Shown here: positions 45,401-53,070 of the stretch, in pieces
Position numbering within the stretch: position 1 is the stretch's first letter
Layout: each line of letters starts with the position of its first letter
Assembly (NCBI GenBank): GCA_036378675.1
Contig: DASUWA010000007.1
Location: 111,773 to 175,772 of the forward strand
Length of the DNA: 64,000 bases
Direction: 5' to 3'
Source: Acidimicrobiales bacterium
Lineage (GTDB): Bacteria > Actinomycetota > Acidimicrobiia > Acidimicrobiales > Palsa-688
Notes under the pieces: generated by a model
Seen by the model: only the letters and a program-made list of their open reading frames with translations
What the model was told of the DNA's origin: nothing
The model's database searches: none
Made by a program: the position numbers and the translations under genes

Positions 45401-45675
45401 CAGAGGTCCGCGAGATCTTCCGCGTCCCCCGCGTCGGAGCGATCGCCGGTTGCTACGTCCGACACGGCGTCATCACCCGCGGCTCGAAGGTCCGCTTCCT
45501 GCGCGACGGAGTCATCATCTGGAAGGGCGCGATCACGTCTCTAAAGCGCTTCAAGGACGACGTGCGCGAGGTCCACGAGGGATTCGAGTGCGGCATAGGC
45601 TTGTCGAACAACCAGGACCTCCGCCAGGGCGATGTCATCGAGACCTACGAGGAGCGGGAGATCCCCCGCACCTAA
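42484..45675 (+). CDS. infB: Translation initiation factor IF-2
   Basis: A 1063-aa GTPase that delivers initiator tRNA. An N-terminal IF2_N domain ([20 protein letters not shown]) is followed by about 400 low-complexity residues (Pro/Ala/Gln, then Gly-rich GGAGGG and Arg-rich). A second IF2_N-like domain precedes the G domain with GHVDHGKT (about 567), DTPGHEAF, and NKIDRAE. C-terminal beta-barrels end with [22 protein letters not shown] 42484. The length exceeds most IF-2 because of the linker. Confidence 0.96.
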   Translation: MPKKIRVYELGRELGLTNKEALDLCVQLGIGVKSHSSSIEEQQADRVRRKADQEGLRRPVQPDGDGEKKADGAKKADEAKKAAAPEAEPVPAGSRASGASTRTAEPARVAQAPSAEAPAARGTDSPAARGTEAPAARTADTPRARPAPPTSQPHAPAASPATTPVGPSGQPQAPAARTAGQQPRPQAPAPQPRPQAPAPQPRPQAPAASAPAPAPAPAAPRQPGGPGQARQPASAPAARQTGAGPAARTGPGPAGRQTGGPQGPGVRAPAASPGQGGPGQAPPGADGTGQAGPGQGTGSGRGAAQPDGPMLSSSGKPIPPPPGSRRPPMSASGKPIPPPPGRGPRAPGAGAGPAGGGGPARTGGSGGGRPGGAGGGFRSGPRPAPGGAGGGFRGGPGGAGGGGGFRGGPGGGGGGAPGAGAGAPARGGAFGNRGGGRPGGRRPTRRRRRNIEELEAQELTHYTPSNAPVPEGEIIVERGSTAQELGPKLNRSGADVVRFLFQQGEMVTTTQSLSDDMIELFAAELGADIRLVDPGEEKEAELQAKYFDDEEEDDEDLRPRPPVVTVMGHVDHGKTLLLDRIRETNVVAGEAGGITQHIGAYQVTYNGQLITFIDTPGHEAFTAMRARGAEVTDIVILVAAADDGVMPQTVEAINHAKAADVPIIVAINKIDRAEADPNRVMQQLSEQGLVPEAWGGDTIMVEISALQNLGIEELLEQVLLVAELEELQANPEGRARGIVLEANLDAGKGPVATVIVQSGTLRVSDSVVAGASWGRVKALLDDNGDNVKEASPSTPVQILGFDIVPSAGDEFRVTDKAKTARDIAEQREQRYRAVDQRRTSSATGTGAKLEDIFEQIQRGETATLNLVLKADTQGSLEAVTESLRKLERDEVKLSFIHRAVGGITENDVSLAEASNATIIGFNVRPDRGARELAETHDVEIRTYEIIYKLIEDIESAMVGMLAPEFEEVITGEAEVREIFRVPRVGAIAGCYVRHGVITRGSKVRFLRDGVIIWKGAITSLKRFKDDVREVHEGFECGIGLSNNQDLRQGDVIETYEEREIPRT

Positions 45676-45687
45676 AAGGGGCCGGCC

Positions 45688-45984
45688 TTGCATGTCGCCT
45701 CGCTGACCATGGAGTTGCGCCTCCCCGCGGCGCACTCTCTCAAGGAAAAAAGGGCAGCCCTTCGCCCCATCCTCGACGGTGCCCGCCGGCGCTTCGCTGT
45801 TGCCGCCGCCGAGGTCGGGCGGCAGGACGCCTGGCATCACGCGATCGTGGGTATGGCTGCAGTCTCAGGTTCGGCGAGCCACGCGCGTGAGGTGCTGGAC
45901 TCGGTGGAGAGGTTCGTTTGGTCGTTCCCCGAAGTGGAAGTCACGTCGGCGAGTCGCGGCTGGATGAGCGACGAGGACTCGTGA
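45688..45984 (+). CDS. DUF503 family protein
   Basis: A 98-aa protein with the DUF503 signature LRLPAAHSLKEKRAALRPIL and a C-terminal VEVTSASRGWM-like end. The family lies between infB and rbfA in many Gram-positives; its function is unknown but it is probably linked to ribosome assembly. TTG 45688 is used. The stop overlaps the rbfA GTG by 4 nt. Confidence 0.88.
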   Translation: MHVASLTMELRLPAAHSLKEKRAALRPILDGARRRFAVAAAEVGRQDAWHHAIVGMAAVSGSASHAREVLDSVERFVWSFPEVEVTSASRGWMSDEDS

Positions 45985-46403
45985 CGGGACGAAGCAGGCG
46001 GGCTTCCGCGCACGCTGCACGTCAGTTTCCGCGCACGGCCAGGGTGAACGAGATTCTGCGCGAGGTGCTGGCTGACGCGCTCGAACGAATGGAGGATCTC
46101 GACGAGAGGCTCGGGTTGCTGACCATCACGGCAGTCGAGTGCGAACCCGATCTGCGGCACGCGGTCGTGTTTTTTTCCTCCCTGGACGACGAAACCGCGA
46201 CCGCACTGTCGGAGTCGCGGGTTCGGTTGCAGGGGGCGATCTCATCTCAGGTTCGCCTGAAACGGACGCCCCAGCTGCGGTTCGCCGCCGACCCGGCCGT
46301 CCAGGCGGGGCAGCGGGTCGAGGACATCCTTCGAACGATTCACACCGAGGAGGGCAAGTCGGGGGAGACCGGTGAGGGTCAACGCCCGGAGGAGTCTTGG
46401 TAG
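45981..46403 (+). CDS. rbfA: Ribosome-binding factor A
   Basis: A 140-aa KH-like 30S assembly factor. It has RVNEILREVLADALERMED and LLTITAVECEPDLRHAVVFFS, and the C-terminal RTPQLRFAADPAVQAGQRVEDIL, all diagnostic. GTG 45981 overlaps the DUF503 stop. The last 7 nt overlap truB. Confidence 0.94.
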   Translation: MTGRSRRASAHAARQFPRTARVNEILREVLADALERMEDLDERLGLLTITAVECEPDLRHAVVFFSSLDDETATALSESRVRLQGAISSQVRLKRTPQLRFAADPAVQAGQRVEDILRTIHTEEGKSGETGEGQRPEESW

Positions 46404-47278
46404 ACGGCCTCGCGGTGGTCGACAAGCCGGCGGGCATGACCAGCCATGACGTCGTGAGTCGCTGCCGCCGGATCTTCGGCCAGCGGAAGGTGGGCCACGC
46501 CGGCACCCTCGATCCCGACGCGACAGGGGTCCTCTTGGTCGGGCTCGGGCGGGCGACGAGGTTGATGCAGTTCATGAGCGGGCTCGCCAAGTCGTATACG
46601 GCCGAGGTCGTCCTGGGGACGGCGACCTCCACGCTCGATGCGTCCGGCGAAGTCGTCGGTCGGTGGGATATGGCGGGAGTGACGATCGAGCAGGCGAGAG
46701 CAGCCGGGCTTGCGCTCACGGGCGAGATCCAGCAGGTGCCGCCGATGGTTTCCGCGTTGAAAGTCGGCGGCCGGAGGCTCCATCAGCTGGCCCGGTCAGG
46801 GGTCGAGGTCGAGCGCGCACCCCGGCCGGTGACGGTGTTCCGCTTCAACATCGATCGGCAGGTTGCGCCGGACCCCGTGTTCGACGTCAGCGTGGACTGC
46901 TCGTCCGGTACCTACATCCGCGTGCTTGCGGCCGATCTCGGCGCGGCGCTGGGCGGCGGGGCTCACCTACGGGCCTTGCGGCGAATCGCGGTCGGGCCCT
47001 GGTCGGCCGACGACGCGGTGCCGCTCGACGCGCTGGACGTCCCTTCGGTGCGCCCCCTTGCGGAATCCGTCCCGTGGCTTACCCCGGTGAAGGTCGACAC
47101 CGAGGTCGCCGCCCAAGTGGCCAACGGCCGGGTCCTGGACCGCGCGGTCCTCGGGATCGACGGTGACTCGGTGGGGCCGTGGTCGGTAATCGGACCCGAC
47201 GGCGACCTGCTTGCCGTGTACCAACCGCACCGGGGCGGGACCGCGAAGCCCGCCGTTGTTGTGACCATCTCTCGGTAA
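46397..47278 (+). CDS. truB: tRNA pseudouridine55 synthase TruB
   Basis: A 293-aa enzyme that makes pseudouridine 55 in tRNA. GLAVVDKPAGMTSHDVV and GHAGTLDPDATGVLLVGLG (about 34-52, catalytic Asp in TLDPDATG) are the family motifs. The C-terminal region has the PUA-like domain of actinobacterial TruB. TTG 46397 gives the expected N-terminus. Its TAA lies within the -10 box of ribF. Confidence 0.95.
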   Translation: MVDGLAVVDKPAGMTSHDVVSRCRRIFGQRKVGHAGTLDPDATGVLLVGLGRATRLMQFMSGLAKSYTAEVVLGTATSTLDASGEVVGRWDMAGVTIEQARAAGLALTGEIQQVPPMVSALKVGGRRLHQLARSGVEVERAPRPVTVFRFNIDRQVAPDPVFDVSVDCSSGTYIRVLAADLGAALGGGAHLRALRRIAVGPWSADDAVPLDALDVPSVRPLAESVPWLTPVKVDTEVAAQVANGRVLDRAVLGIDGDSVGPWSVIGPDGDLLAVYQPHRGGTAKPAVVVTISR

Positions 47279-47281
47279 CCT
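47276..47281 (+). promoter_or_regulatory. -10 box for ribF overlapping the truB stop
   Basis: TAACCT starts on the truB TAA and is followed by an 8-nt gap to ATG 47290. It suggests an internal, leaderless ribF transcript. Confidence 0.45.
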
Positions 47282-47289
47282 CGGCGGCA

Positions 47290-48228
47290 ATGGAGGTCCT
47301 CCACCATCCCGGCGAGTGCGTCTCCGCGCGTCCGTGTGCGGTGACGATCGGCGCGTACGACGGGGTTCATCTAGCGCACCGGCAGGTGATCGAAAGGGTG
47401 CGCCGCGAGGCGGCCGATCTCGGAGTCGCGTCCGCAGTGGTGACCTTCGACCAGCATCCGGCTTCGATCGTCCGGCCTGAGTCCGCCCCGAAACTGCTGA
47501 CCGACCTCGACCAGAAAATCGAGCTGCTGGGGGAGACCGGGGTCGACTACGTGCTTATCGTCCGCTTCGACGAGGAGCGCGCGGAGGAATCGGCGACGGA
47601 CTTCGTGCGCGAGGTGCTCGTCGGCTGCCTGTCGACTCGGGCCGTCGTGGTCGGGCACGATTTTCACTTCGGTTACAAGCGGCGAGGCAACGTCCCGCTT
47701 CTGCAGGAGATGGGGGCGGAGCTCGGCTTCGACGTCACAGGCGTCACCCTTTTCAGTGAAGGCCCGGGCGCGCAGCCGATCTCATCGACTCGTATCAGGT
47801 CCCTTCTGGCCGACGGCGCCGTCAAAGAGGCATCGCTGCTGCTGGGAAGGCTTCATCAGGTTCGTGGTGTGGTGGTCCACGGTGACGAGAGGGGACGGCT
47901 CCTCGGTTTCCCGACCGCGAACCTCGCCGTGCCTTCCACGATCATGGTGCCGGCGGACGGCGTCTACGCAGGCTGGTACATCCGCCCCGGTGGCGCCCGG
48001 CTGCCGGCGGCGCTGTCGCTGGGTAGAAGGCCGACGTTCTACGAGCGCGAGGACAGCTCGCTGCTCGAAGCTCACGTGCTCGACTTCGACGGCGATCTGT
48101 ACGGCGAGGAGGCACGGGTCGAGTTCGCCGACCGGATCAGGGGCCAGGCGCGTTTCGAGACCGTCGAGGCCCTCGTGGAGCAGATGGGGCGGGACGTCGA
48201 GGAGTGCCGCACGCTGCTCGGGGTGTAA
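47290..48228 (+). CDS. ribF: Bifunctional riboflavin kinase / FMN adenylyltransferase
   Basis: A 312-aa enzyme that makes FMN and then FAD. The N-terminal nucleotidyltransferase has VTIGAYDGVHLAHRQVI (about 18-34) and VVGHDFHFGYKRRGN; the C-terminal riboflavin kinase has GFPTANLAVP and LSLGRRPTF. ATG 47290 is preferred; the longer in-frame extension overlaps truB. No FMN riboswitch is visible. rpsO follows after arfB, the usual order apart from that insertion. Confidence 0.95.
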   Translation: MEVLHHPGECVSARPCAVTIGAYDGVHLAHRQVIERVRREAADLGVASAVVTFDQHPASIVRPESAPKLLTDLDQKIELLGETGVDYVLIVRFDEERAEESATDFVREVLVGCLSTRAVVVGHDFHFGYKRRGNVPLLQEMGAELGFDVTGVTLFSEGPGAQPISSTRIRSLLADGAVKEASLLLGRLHQVRGVVVHGDERGRLLGFPTANLAVPSTIMVPADGVYAGWYIRPGGARLPAALSLGRRPTFYEREDSSLLEAHVLDFDGDLYGEEARVEFADRIRGQARFETVEALVEQMGRDVEECRTLLGV

Positions 48229-48239
48229 GCCGGCGCCGC

Positions 48240-48701
48240 TCACGGATCGTCGGAGCTGCCCCGCTGCCGCTGGCGCTGCCGCTGCCGCTTGAGATCGCCC
48301 CGCCGGCGCTTTTCCTCGAGCCGGCGCCTCTGCGAGGCCTCGGTCGGTCGGGTCGGGCGCCGGGTCCGCTCGACCTTCAGCCCGGCGGCGAGGCGAGCGC
48401 GCAGCCGGTCGAGAGCGAGCTGGCGGTTCTGCGCCTGGGAGCGGCGCTCGCCGGCGGACGCGGTGACCGTCGGTCCCAGCCGGTCGAGGAGACGCTGCCG
48501 GGCCCAGCCCCGAAGGCTGGTCGAGGCGGCGATGTCGAAGGTGACCTCCGCTCTGGTGTTGGACGTGTTGGCGTGCTGGCCACCGGGACCGCCGGCGGGG
48601 GAGAACCGCCAGTCGAGTTCTTCGAGCCGGATTTCGACGCCCGGCGTGACGCGCAAGGCGTCGCCGCGGCCCTGTTCCGGGGCATCGCTCTCATCGGTCA
48701 C
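48240..48701 (-). CDS. arfB: Peptidyl-tRNA hydrolase ArfB (ribosome rescue)
   Basis: A 153-aa codon-independent release factor. The GGQ motif sits in SPAGGPGGQHANTSNTRAEV (about 34-53). A basic C-terminal tail (KRQRQRQRQRG) binds the mRNA channel of stalled ribosomes, as in YaeJ. GTG 48701 is read leftwards. It lies on the opposite strand between ribF and rpsO and shares its upstream region with the rpsO promoter. Confidence 0.9.
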   Translation of the reverse strand: MTDESDAPEQGRGDALRVTPGVEIRLEELDWRFSPAGGPGGQHANTSNTRAEVTFDIAASTSLRGWARQRLLDRLGPTVTASAGERRSQAQNRQLALDRLRARLAAGLKVERTRRPTRPTEASQRRRLEEKRRRGDLKRQRQRQRQRGSSDDP

Positions 48702-48717
48702 AGATCACCCCAGCTGC

Positions 48718-48723
48718 TAACAT
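48718..48723 (+). promoter_or_regulatory. -10 box for rpsO
   Basis: TAACAT, 133 nt before the rpsO ATG. A start near 48731 gives a leader of about 125 nt. GTG 48731 is 7 nt after the box, so the leader could begin with a short ORF, but that ORF overlaps rpsO and shows no family resemblance. Confidence 0.5.
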
Positions 48724-48855
48724 CGCCTTTGTGACCGGCGGAGCCGGGCGCGCCCGGTCGTCGGTTCCCAGGAGCTGGGCGACCGGTCACGACCCGATGT
48801 GCCGTCATGCCGACGAGGCATTCGTCAAAACCAATCCCGAGGAATACCTGCTTTC

Positions 48856-49113
48856 ATGCCAGACAAAGCCGCAACGATCGCGACCTACCGTACCCACGAG
48901 ACCGACACCGGCTCGCCGGAAGTTCAGGTCGCCATCCTCAGCGAGCGAATCGCACATTTGACCGAGCACCTTAAGATCCACAAGGGCGACCACCACACCC
49001 GGCGCGGCCTGATGAAGCTCATCGGACGGCGGCGCCGGCTACTCGACTACGTGCGCGACAACGACGTCGAGCGTTACCGCGAACTGATCGCCCGGCTCGG
49101 CCTTCGCCGATAG
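48856..49113 (+). CDS. rpsO: 30S ribosomal protein S15
   Basis: An 85-aa protein that binds 16S rRNA helix 22. It has the motifs [38 protein letters not shown] and [12 protein letters not shown] 48856 yields the standard start; upstream in-frame extension is not conserved. The leader lies downstream of the TAACAT box. pnp follows after a structured spacer, the standard rpsO-pnp pair. Confidence 0.96.
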   Translation: MPDKAATIATYRTHETDTGSPEVQVAILSERIAHLTEHLKIHKGDHHTRRGLMKLIGRRRRLLDYVRDNDVERYRELIARLGLRR

Positions 49114-49168
49114 CCCGATGACCCGACAAGCCGTACTGGCTTTGGGCCCGACCAACAGCCGAGCTGTC

Positions 49169-49192
49169 CGATAACCACATCGATAACCACAT
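49169..49192. repeat. 12-bp tandem duplication in the rpsO-pnp spacer
   Basis: CGATAACCACAT occurs twice head to tail (49169-49180 and 49181-49192), just before GATGAGATACGAGC. It may contain a promoter element or a regulator site for pnp; no clear -35/-10 pair is seen. Confidence 0.55.
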
Positions 49193-49225
49193 GATGAGAT
49201 ACGAGCGGCAACAGAAGGTCAGCTG

Positions 49226-49276
49226 CCAGTCGAGAACCTCCCGTGTCCCCAACACTTCCGGGAGGCTTTCGACTGG
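49226..49276 (+). ncRNA. RNase III-type hairpin in the pnp leader
   Basis: CCAGTCGAGAACCTCCCG (49226-49243) pairs with CGGGAGGCTTTCGACTGG (49259-49276) at 16 of 18 positions, with a 15-nt loop. In E. coli and Streptomyces a hairpin in the rpsO-pnp spacer is cut by RNase III and PNPase then represses its own synthesis. The stem ends 60 nt before the pnp ATG. The regulatory role here is an inference. Confidence 0.7.
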
Positions 49277-49336
49277 GAACTGGCCCGACCGCCGCTCCAA
49301 CCGCCCCGGATGGGGCAGCAGAAAGGAGCGTGCCAC

Positions 49337-51736
49337 ATGGCCGCCACTACCCAGCCTTCAACGAGGGTCTCTGCCCCGCTAAGCGGGACCGGCAAGGTCC
49401 TCACTTTCGAGACCGGGCTTCTTGCGCAGCAGTCGCAAGGAGCGGTCGTCGGCCGCATCGGCGACACCCTGGTTCTGGCGACCGCGAACGCGGCTTCAGG
49501 GGTCAGGGAGGGAATCGACTTCTTCCCGCTGACCGTCGACGTCGAGGAGCGCATGTACGCGGCCGGGAAGATCCCCGGCTCGTTCTTCCGGAGGGAGGGC
49601 CGGCCGGCGGACACTGCGATCCTGACCGCCCGCCTGATCGATCGGCCGCTCCGGCCCAGCTTCGCCGACGGGTACCGGAACGAGACCCAGGTCGTGGTGA
49701 CCGTGCTCGGCGCCGACCTCGAGAACCCCCACGACGTACTGGCGATCAACGCCGCGAGCGCCGCCCTGATGCTCTCCGGCATACCGTTCGAAGGACCGAT
49801 CGGCGCGGTGCGCATCGCTTTCAACGGCGAAGGCAAGTGGGTCGCCCACCCGACGTACCACGAGGGTGACGCCTCCGCGTTCGAACTGGTCGTCGCCGGC
49901 CGGGAGACGAGCGGCGGGGACATCGCGATCATGATGGTCGAGGCCGGTGGGACGGAAGCAGCGTGGGGTCTTTACCAGTCCGGATCCCCGAAGGTGACCG
50001 AGGAGGTCATCGCCGACGGTCTCGAGCAGTCCAAGACCTGGATTCGGGAGAGCATCGAGCTTCAGCGCCGGCTCGTCTCCGAGGCGGGGTCCCGACCCCC
50101 CCTTCCCTACGAGCCCCAGGTCGACTACGGCGATGACGTGGCCGCGCGGGTGGCGGAGGTTGGAACCGATCGGGTCGACAAGGTCACCACGATCACTGCA
50201 AAAGCGGAGCGCGAGGCCGCGACCGAGGAGGTCGCCAACTCGATCCTGGCCGAGCTGGCCGGCGAGTTCGAGGGCCGCGAGCGGGAGATCAAGGCCGCGG
50301 TGCGTTCGCTCACGAAGAAGCTCGTACGGCAGCGCATCGCGACGAGCGGCGTGCGGATCGACGGCAGAGGCCCGACGGACATCCGCCCGCTTTCGGCGGC
50401 GGTGGGCATCGTTCCGACCGCCCACGGATCAGGGCTGTTCCAGCGGGGTGAGACCCAGGTGCTCAACATCACCACGCTGGGTATGCCGAAGATGGACCAG
50501 CTTCTCGACACCATCGGCGTCGACGACAAGAAGCGCTACATGCACCACTACAACATGCCGCCCTACGCGAACGGAGAGACCGGCAGGGTCGGAAGCCCCA
50601 AGCGCCGCGAGATCGGGCACGGTCTCCTCGCTGAGCGTGCTCTTCTCCCCGTGGTTCCACCTGCGGAGGAATTCCCCTACACGCTACGGCTGGTAAGCGA
50701 GGTCTTGTCGTCCAATGGGTCGACGTCGATGGCGTCGGTATGCGCGTCGAGCCTGTCGCTGATGGATGCCGGCGTTCCGATCAAGGAGCCGGTCGGCGGC
50801 ATCGCCATGGGCCTGGTGAAGGTCGACGACCAGTACGTCACGCTCACGGACATCCTCGGCGCCGAAGACGCGTTCGGCGACATGGACTTCAAAGTCGCCG
50901 GCACGGCTGACTTTGTCACCGCGCTCCAGCTGGACACCAAGATCGATGGCCTTCCCGCATCCGTCCTGGCTTCAGCCCTGCGTCAGGCGCGCGAGGCTCG
51001 CCTGAAGATCCTCGACGTAATGCACCAAGCGATCGGGGAACCGCGTCTCGAGGTTCGCGACACCGCGCCGAAGATCGTCAGCTTCGAGATCCCGCTCGAC
51101 AAGATCGGCGAGGTCATCGGGCCCAAGGGCAAGGTGATCAACGCGTTGCAGCAGGAGACGGGCACCGAGATCGCGGTCGACGACGACGGAGTGATCGGCA
51201 CGGTCACCATCGGGGCGAAGGACGGCGGTGCCGTCGCCGAAGCCCGCCGGCGGATCGAGATGATCCTGGACCCGCCGAAGGCCGAGGTCGGCGCCGTCTA
51301 CAGCGGGCGGGTCGTGAACGTCACCAAGTTCGGTGCGTTCGTGAACATCCTTCCCGGGCGCGACGGACTGGTGCACATCTCCAAGCTCGGTCAGGGCCGC
51401 CGGATCGACAAGGTCGAGGATGTCCTCGACCTCGGCGACGAGGTCGAGGTCCGGGTGGACGACATCGACCCGCAGGGGAAGGTGTCGTTGTCGCTCGCAA
51501 GCAGCCCGCCGGCAGAAACGTCGCACGGCGGTAACTCCGGTGGTTCGTCTTCACGCGGGTCTGGTCGCGAGGGCGGGTCGTCGGGTGATGCCGGCGAGGT
51601 TTCATTCGAGGACACCTGGGAGGCCGAAGCCCAGGAGACGTTCGGCGACCTCGGTCCGGGCGAGATGGTCGGAAGCCGCGACCGCAGTTCTGGGGATCGC
51701 GGCCCACGCCGCAACCCGCGCCGGCGCCGCCCGTGA
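49337..51736 (+). CDS. pnp: Polyribonucleotide nucleotidyltransferase (PNPase)
   Basis: A 799-aa phosphorolytic 3'-5' exoribonuclease. Two RNase PH domains (FRREGRPADTAILTARLIDR and, in the second, GETQVLNITTLGM and PYTLRLVSEVLSSNGSTSMAS), a KH domain with IGPKGKVINALQQETG (about 593) and an S1 domain (VYSGRVVNVTKFGAFVNI, about 655). A Gly/Ser/Arg-rich tail of 80 residues follows. ATG 49337 has AAAGGAG 9 nt upstream. GTGA overlap with the M16 peptidase. Confidence 0.97.
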   Translation: MAATTQPSTRVSAPLSGTGKVLTFETGLLAQQSQGAVVGRIGDTLVLATANAASGVREGIDFFPLTVDVEERMYAAGKIPGSFFRREGRPADTAILTARLIDRPLRPSFADGYRNETQVVVTVLGADLENPHDVLAINAASAALMLSGIPFEGPIGAVRIAFNGEGKWVAHPTYHEGDASAFELVVAGRETSGGDIAIMMVEAGGTEAAWGLYQSGSPKVTEEVIADGLEQSKTWIRESIELQRRLVSEAGSRPPLPYEPQVDYGDDVAARVAEVGTDRVDKVTTITAKAEREAATEEVANSILAELAGEFEGREREIKAAVRSLTKKLVRQRIATSGVRIDGRGPTDIRPLSAAVGIVPTAHGSGLFQRGETQVLNITTLGMPKMDQLLDTIGVDDKKRYMHHYNMPPYANGETGRVGSPKRREIGHGLLAERALLPVVPPAEEFPYTLRLVSEVLSSNGSTSMASVCASSLSLMDAGVPIKEPVGGIAMGLVKVDDQYVTLTDILGAEDAFGDMDFKVAGTADFVTALQLDTKIDGLPASVLASALRQAREARLKILDVMHQAIGEPRLEVRDTAPKIVSFEIPLDKIGEVIGPKGKVINALQQETGTEIAVDDDGVIGTVTIGAKDGGAVAEARRRIEMILDPPKAEVGAVYSGRVVNVTKFGAFVNILPGRDGLVHISKLGQGRRIDKVEDVLDLGDEVEVRVDDIDPQGKVSLSLASSPPAETSHGGNSGGSSSRGSGREGGSSGDAGEVSFEDTWEAEAQETFGDLGPGEMVGSRDRSSGDRGPRRNPRRRRP

Positions 51737-52977
51737 ACTTCCGCACCACCGTCCTGCCCGAAGGGCTCACGGTGGTGACCGAGCAGATGCCGGGCGTGCG
51801 CTCGGCAAGCATCGGTTTCTGGGTGGGCACCGGTTCGGTTGACGAGAACCCGAACGAGTCAGGGGCGTCCCATTTTCTCGAGCACCTTCTCTTCAAGGGA
51901 ACCGACGAACTCAGCGCCCTGAGCATCGCCGAGTCGATCGACTCGGTGGGCGGCGACATGAACGCCTTCACCACGAAGGAGTACACGACCTTCTACGTCC
52001 GCCTGCTCGGCGAGGACGCGGGCATGGGGGTGGACATCCTGTCGGACATCATGTGGTCGCCGGCGTTCAGGCTCGACGAGATCGAATCGGAGCGGCAGGT
52101 GATACTCGAGGAGATCCTTATGCACTCGGACGAACCGGCGGATCTCGTTCACGACGTGCTGGCGGCCGCTCTGTTTCCTGGCCATCCGTTGGGGCGCAAG
52201 GTGCTTGGCGAGGCCGAAACCATCTCGCGAATGAACCGCGACCACATCGCGGCCTTTCACCGGGAGCACTACCTGCCCGGCAACATTGTCGTCGCGGCCG
52301 CCGGGCAGCTCGATCACGACGAGATCGTCGAGCGGCTCGGATCACGGCTCGCCGGACGTGCCGGAGGCTCGGCACCGGGCCGCATCGCGCCGGCGACCCC
52401 GGCGTCGCGGGTCGAAGTTCTGCGCCGCAGGACCGAGCAAGCCCATCTCGCCGTCGCCGTACCTGCACCGGACCGGGACGATGACGAACGCCACGCGATG
52501 AGCATCGTCGAGCACGTGCTCGGAGGCGGCATGTCGAGCCGGTTGTTCCAGTCGATCCGCGAGGAGCGTGGGCTGGCGTACTCCGTGTACGCGTACCGGC
52601 TCGGGTTCCAGGGAGCCGGCGCCCTCGCGGTCTACGCGGGAACCTCCCCGGACAAAGCGGCCGAGGTTCGCGACCTCATCCTCGACGAGATCCAGCGCGT
52701 CGCCGAGGAGGGGATCACCAAGGCCGAACTCGACAGCGCCCGCAGCCACATCAGGGGCTCGATGGCCCTCGGGCTTGAGGACTCCGGCGCGCGGATGAGC
52801 CGCATCGGGCACAGCCAGCTGGTTCACCGCAAGGTGCTCGCCGTCGAAGAAGTCGAGCAGAGGCTCGCCAACCTCACCCTCGATCAGGTCAACGAGACGG
52901 CCCGGCGCTGGATGTCCCGCCCGACCACGGTGGCGTGCGTGGGACCATTCGACGCCGACGACTTGGCGGCCGCGTAA
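51733..52977 (+). CDS. M16 family zinc metallopeptidase
   Basis: A 414-aa pitrilysin-like peptidase of the short bacterial type. The inverted zinc motif HFLEH (H47, E50, H51) is intact, and the second metal ligand lies in ILEEILMHSDEPADLVHD (near 127). The C-terminal half-domain has RIGHSQLVHRKVL. Such genes follow pnp in many bacteria. The start overlaps the pnp stop by 4 nt. The substrate is not known. Confidence 0.92.
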   Translation: MNFRTTVLPEGLTVVTEQMPGVRSASIGFWVGTGSVDENPNESGASHFLEHLLFKGTDELSALSIAESIDSVGGDMNAFTTKEYTTFYVRLLGEDAGMGVDILSDIMWSPAFRLDEIESERQVILEEILMHSDEPADLVHDVLAAALFPGHPLGRKVLGEAETISRMNRDHIAAFHREHYLPGNIVVAAAGQLDHDEIVERLGSRLAGRAGGSAPGRIAPATPASRVEVLRRRTEQAHLAVAVPAPDRDDDERHAMSIVEHVLGGGMSSRLFQSIREERGLAYSVYAYRLGFQGAGALAVYAGTSPDKAAEVRDLILDEIQRVAEEGITKAELDSARSHIRGSMALGLEDSGARMSRIGHSQLVHRKVLAVEEVEQRLANLTLDQVNETARRWMSRPTTVACVGPFDADDLAAA

Positions 52978-53070
52978 GCCGATCCGACCGCCTGGGAGCG
53001 GAGCAGCCGTATCCGAGCTCCGCGGACTGATTAGGGTGCAAGCTGCTGGTTAGCTCGGGAGGGATCAGCG

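Noticed and set aside
48731..48961. A leader ORF starting 7 nt after the rpsO -10 box
   Set aside because: The start context is good, but the ORF runs into rpsO in another frame and has no conserved sequence; more likely a leader RNA.
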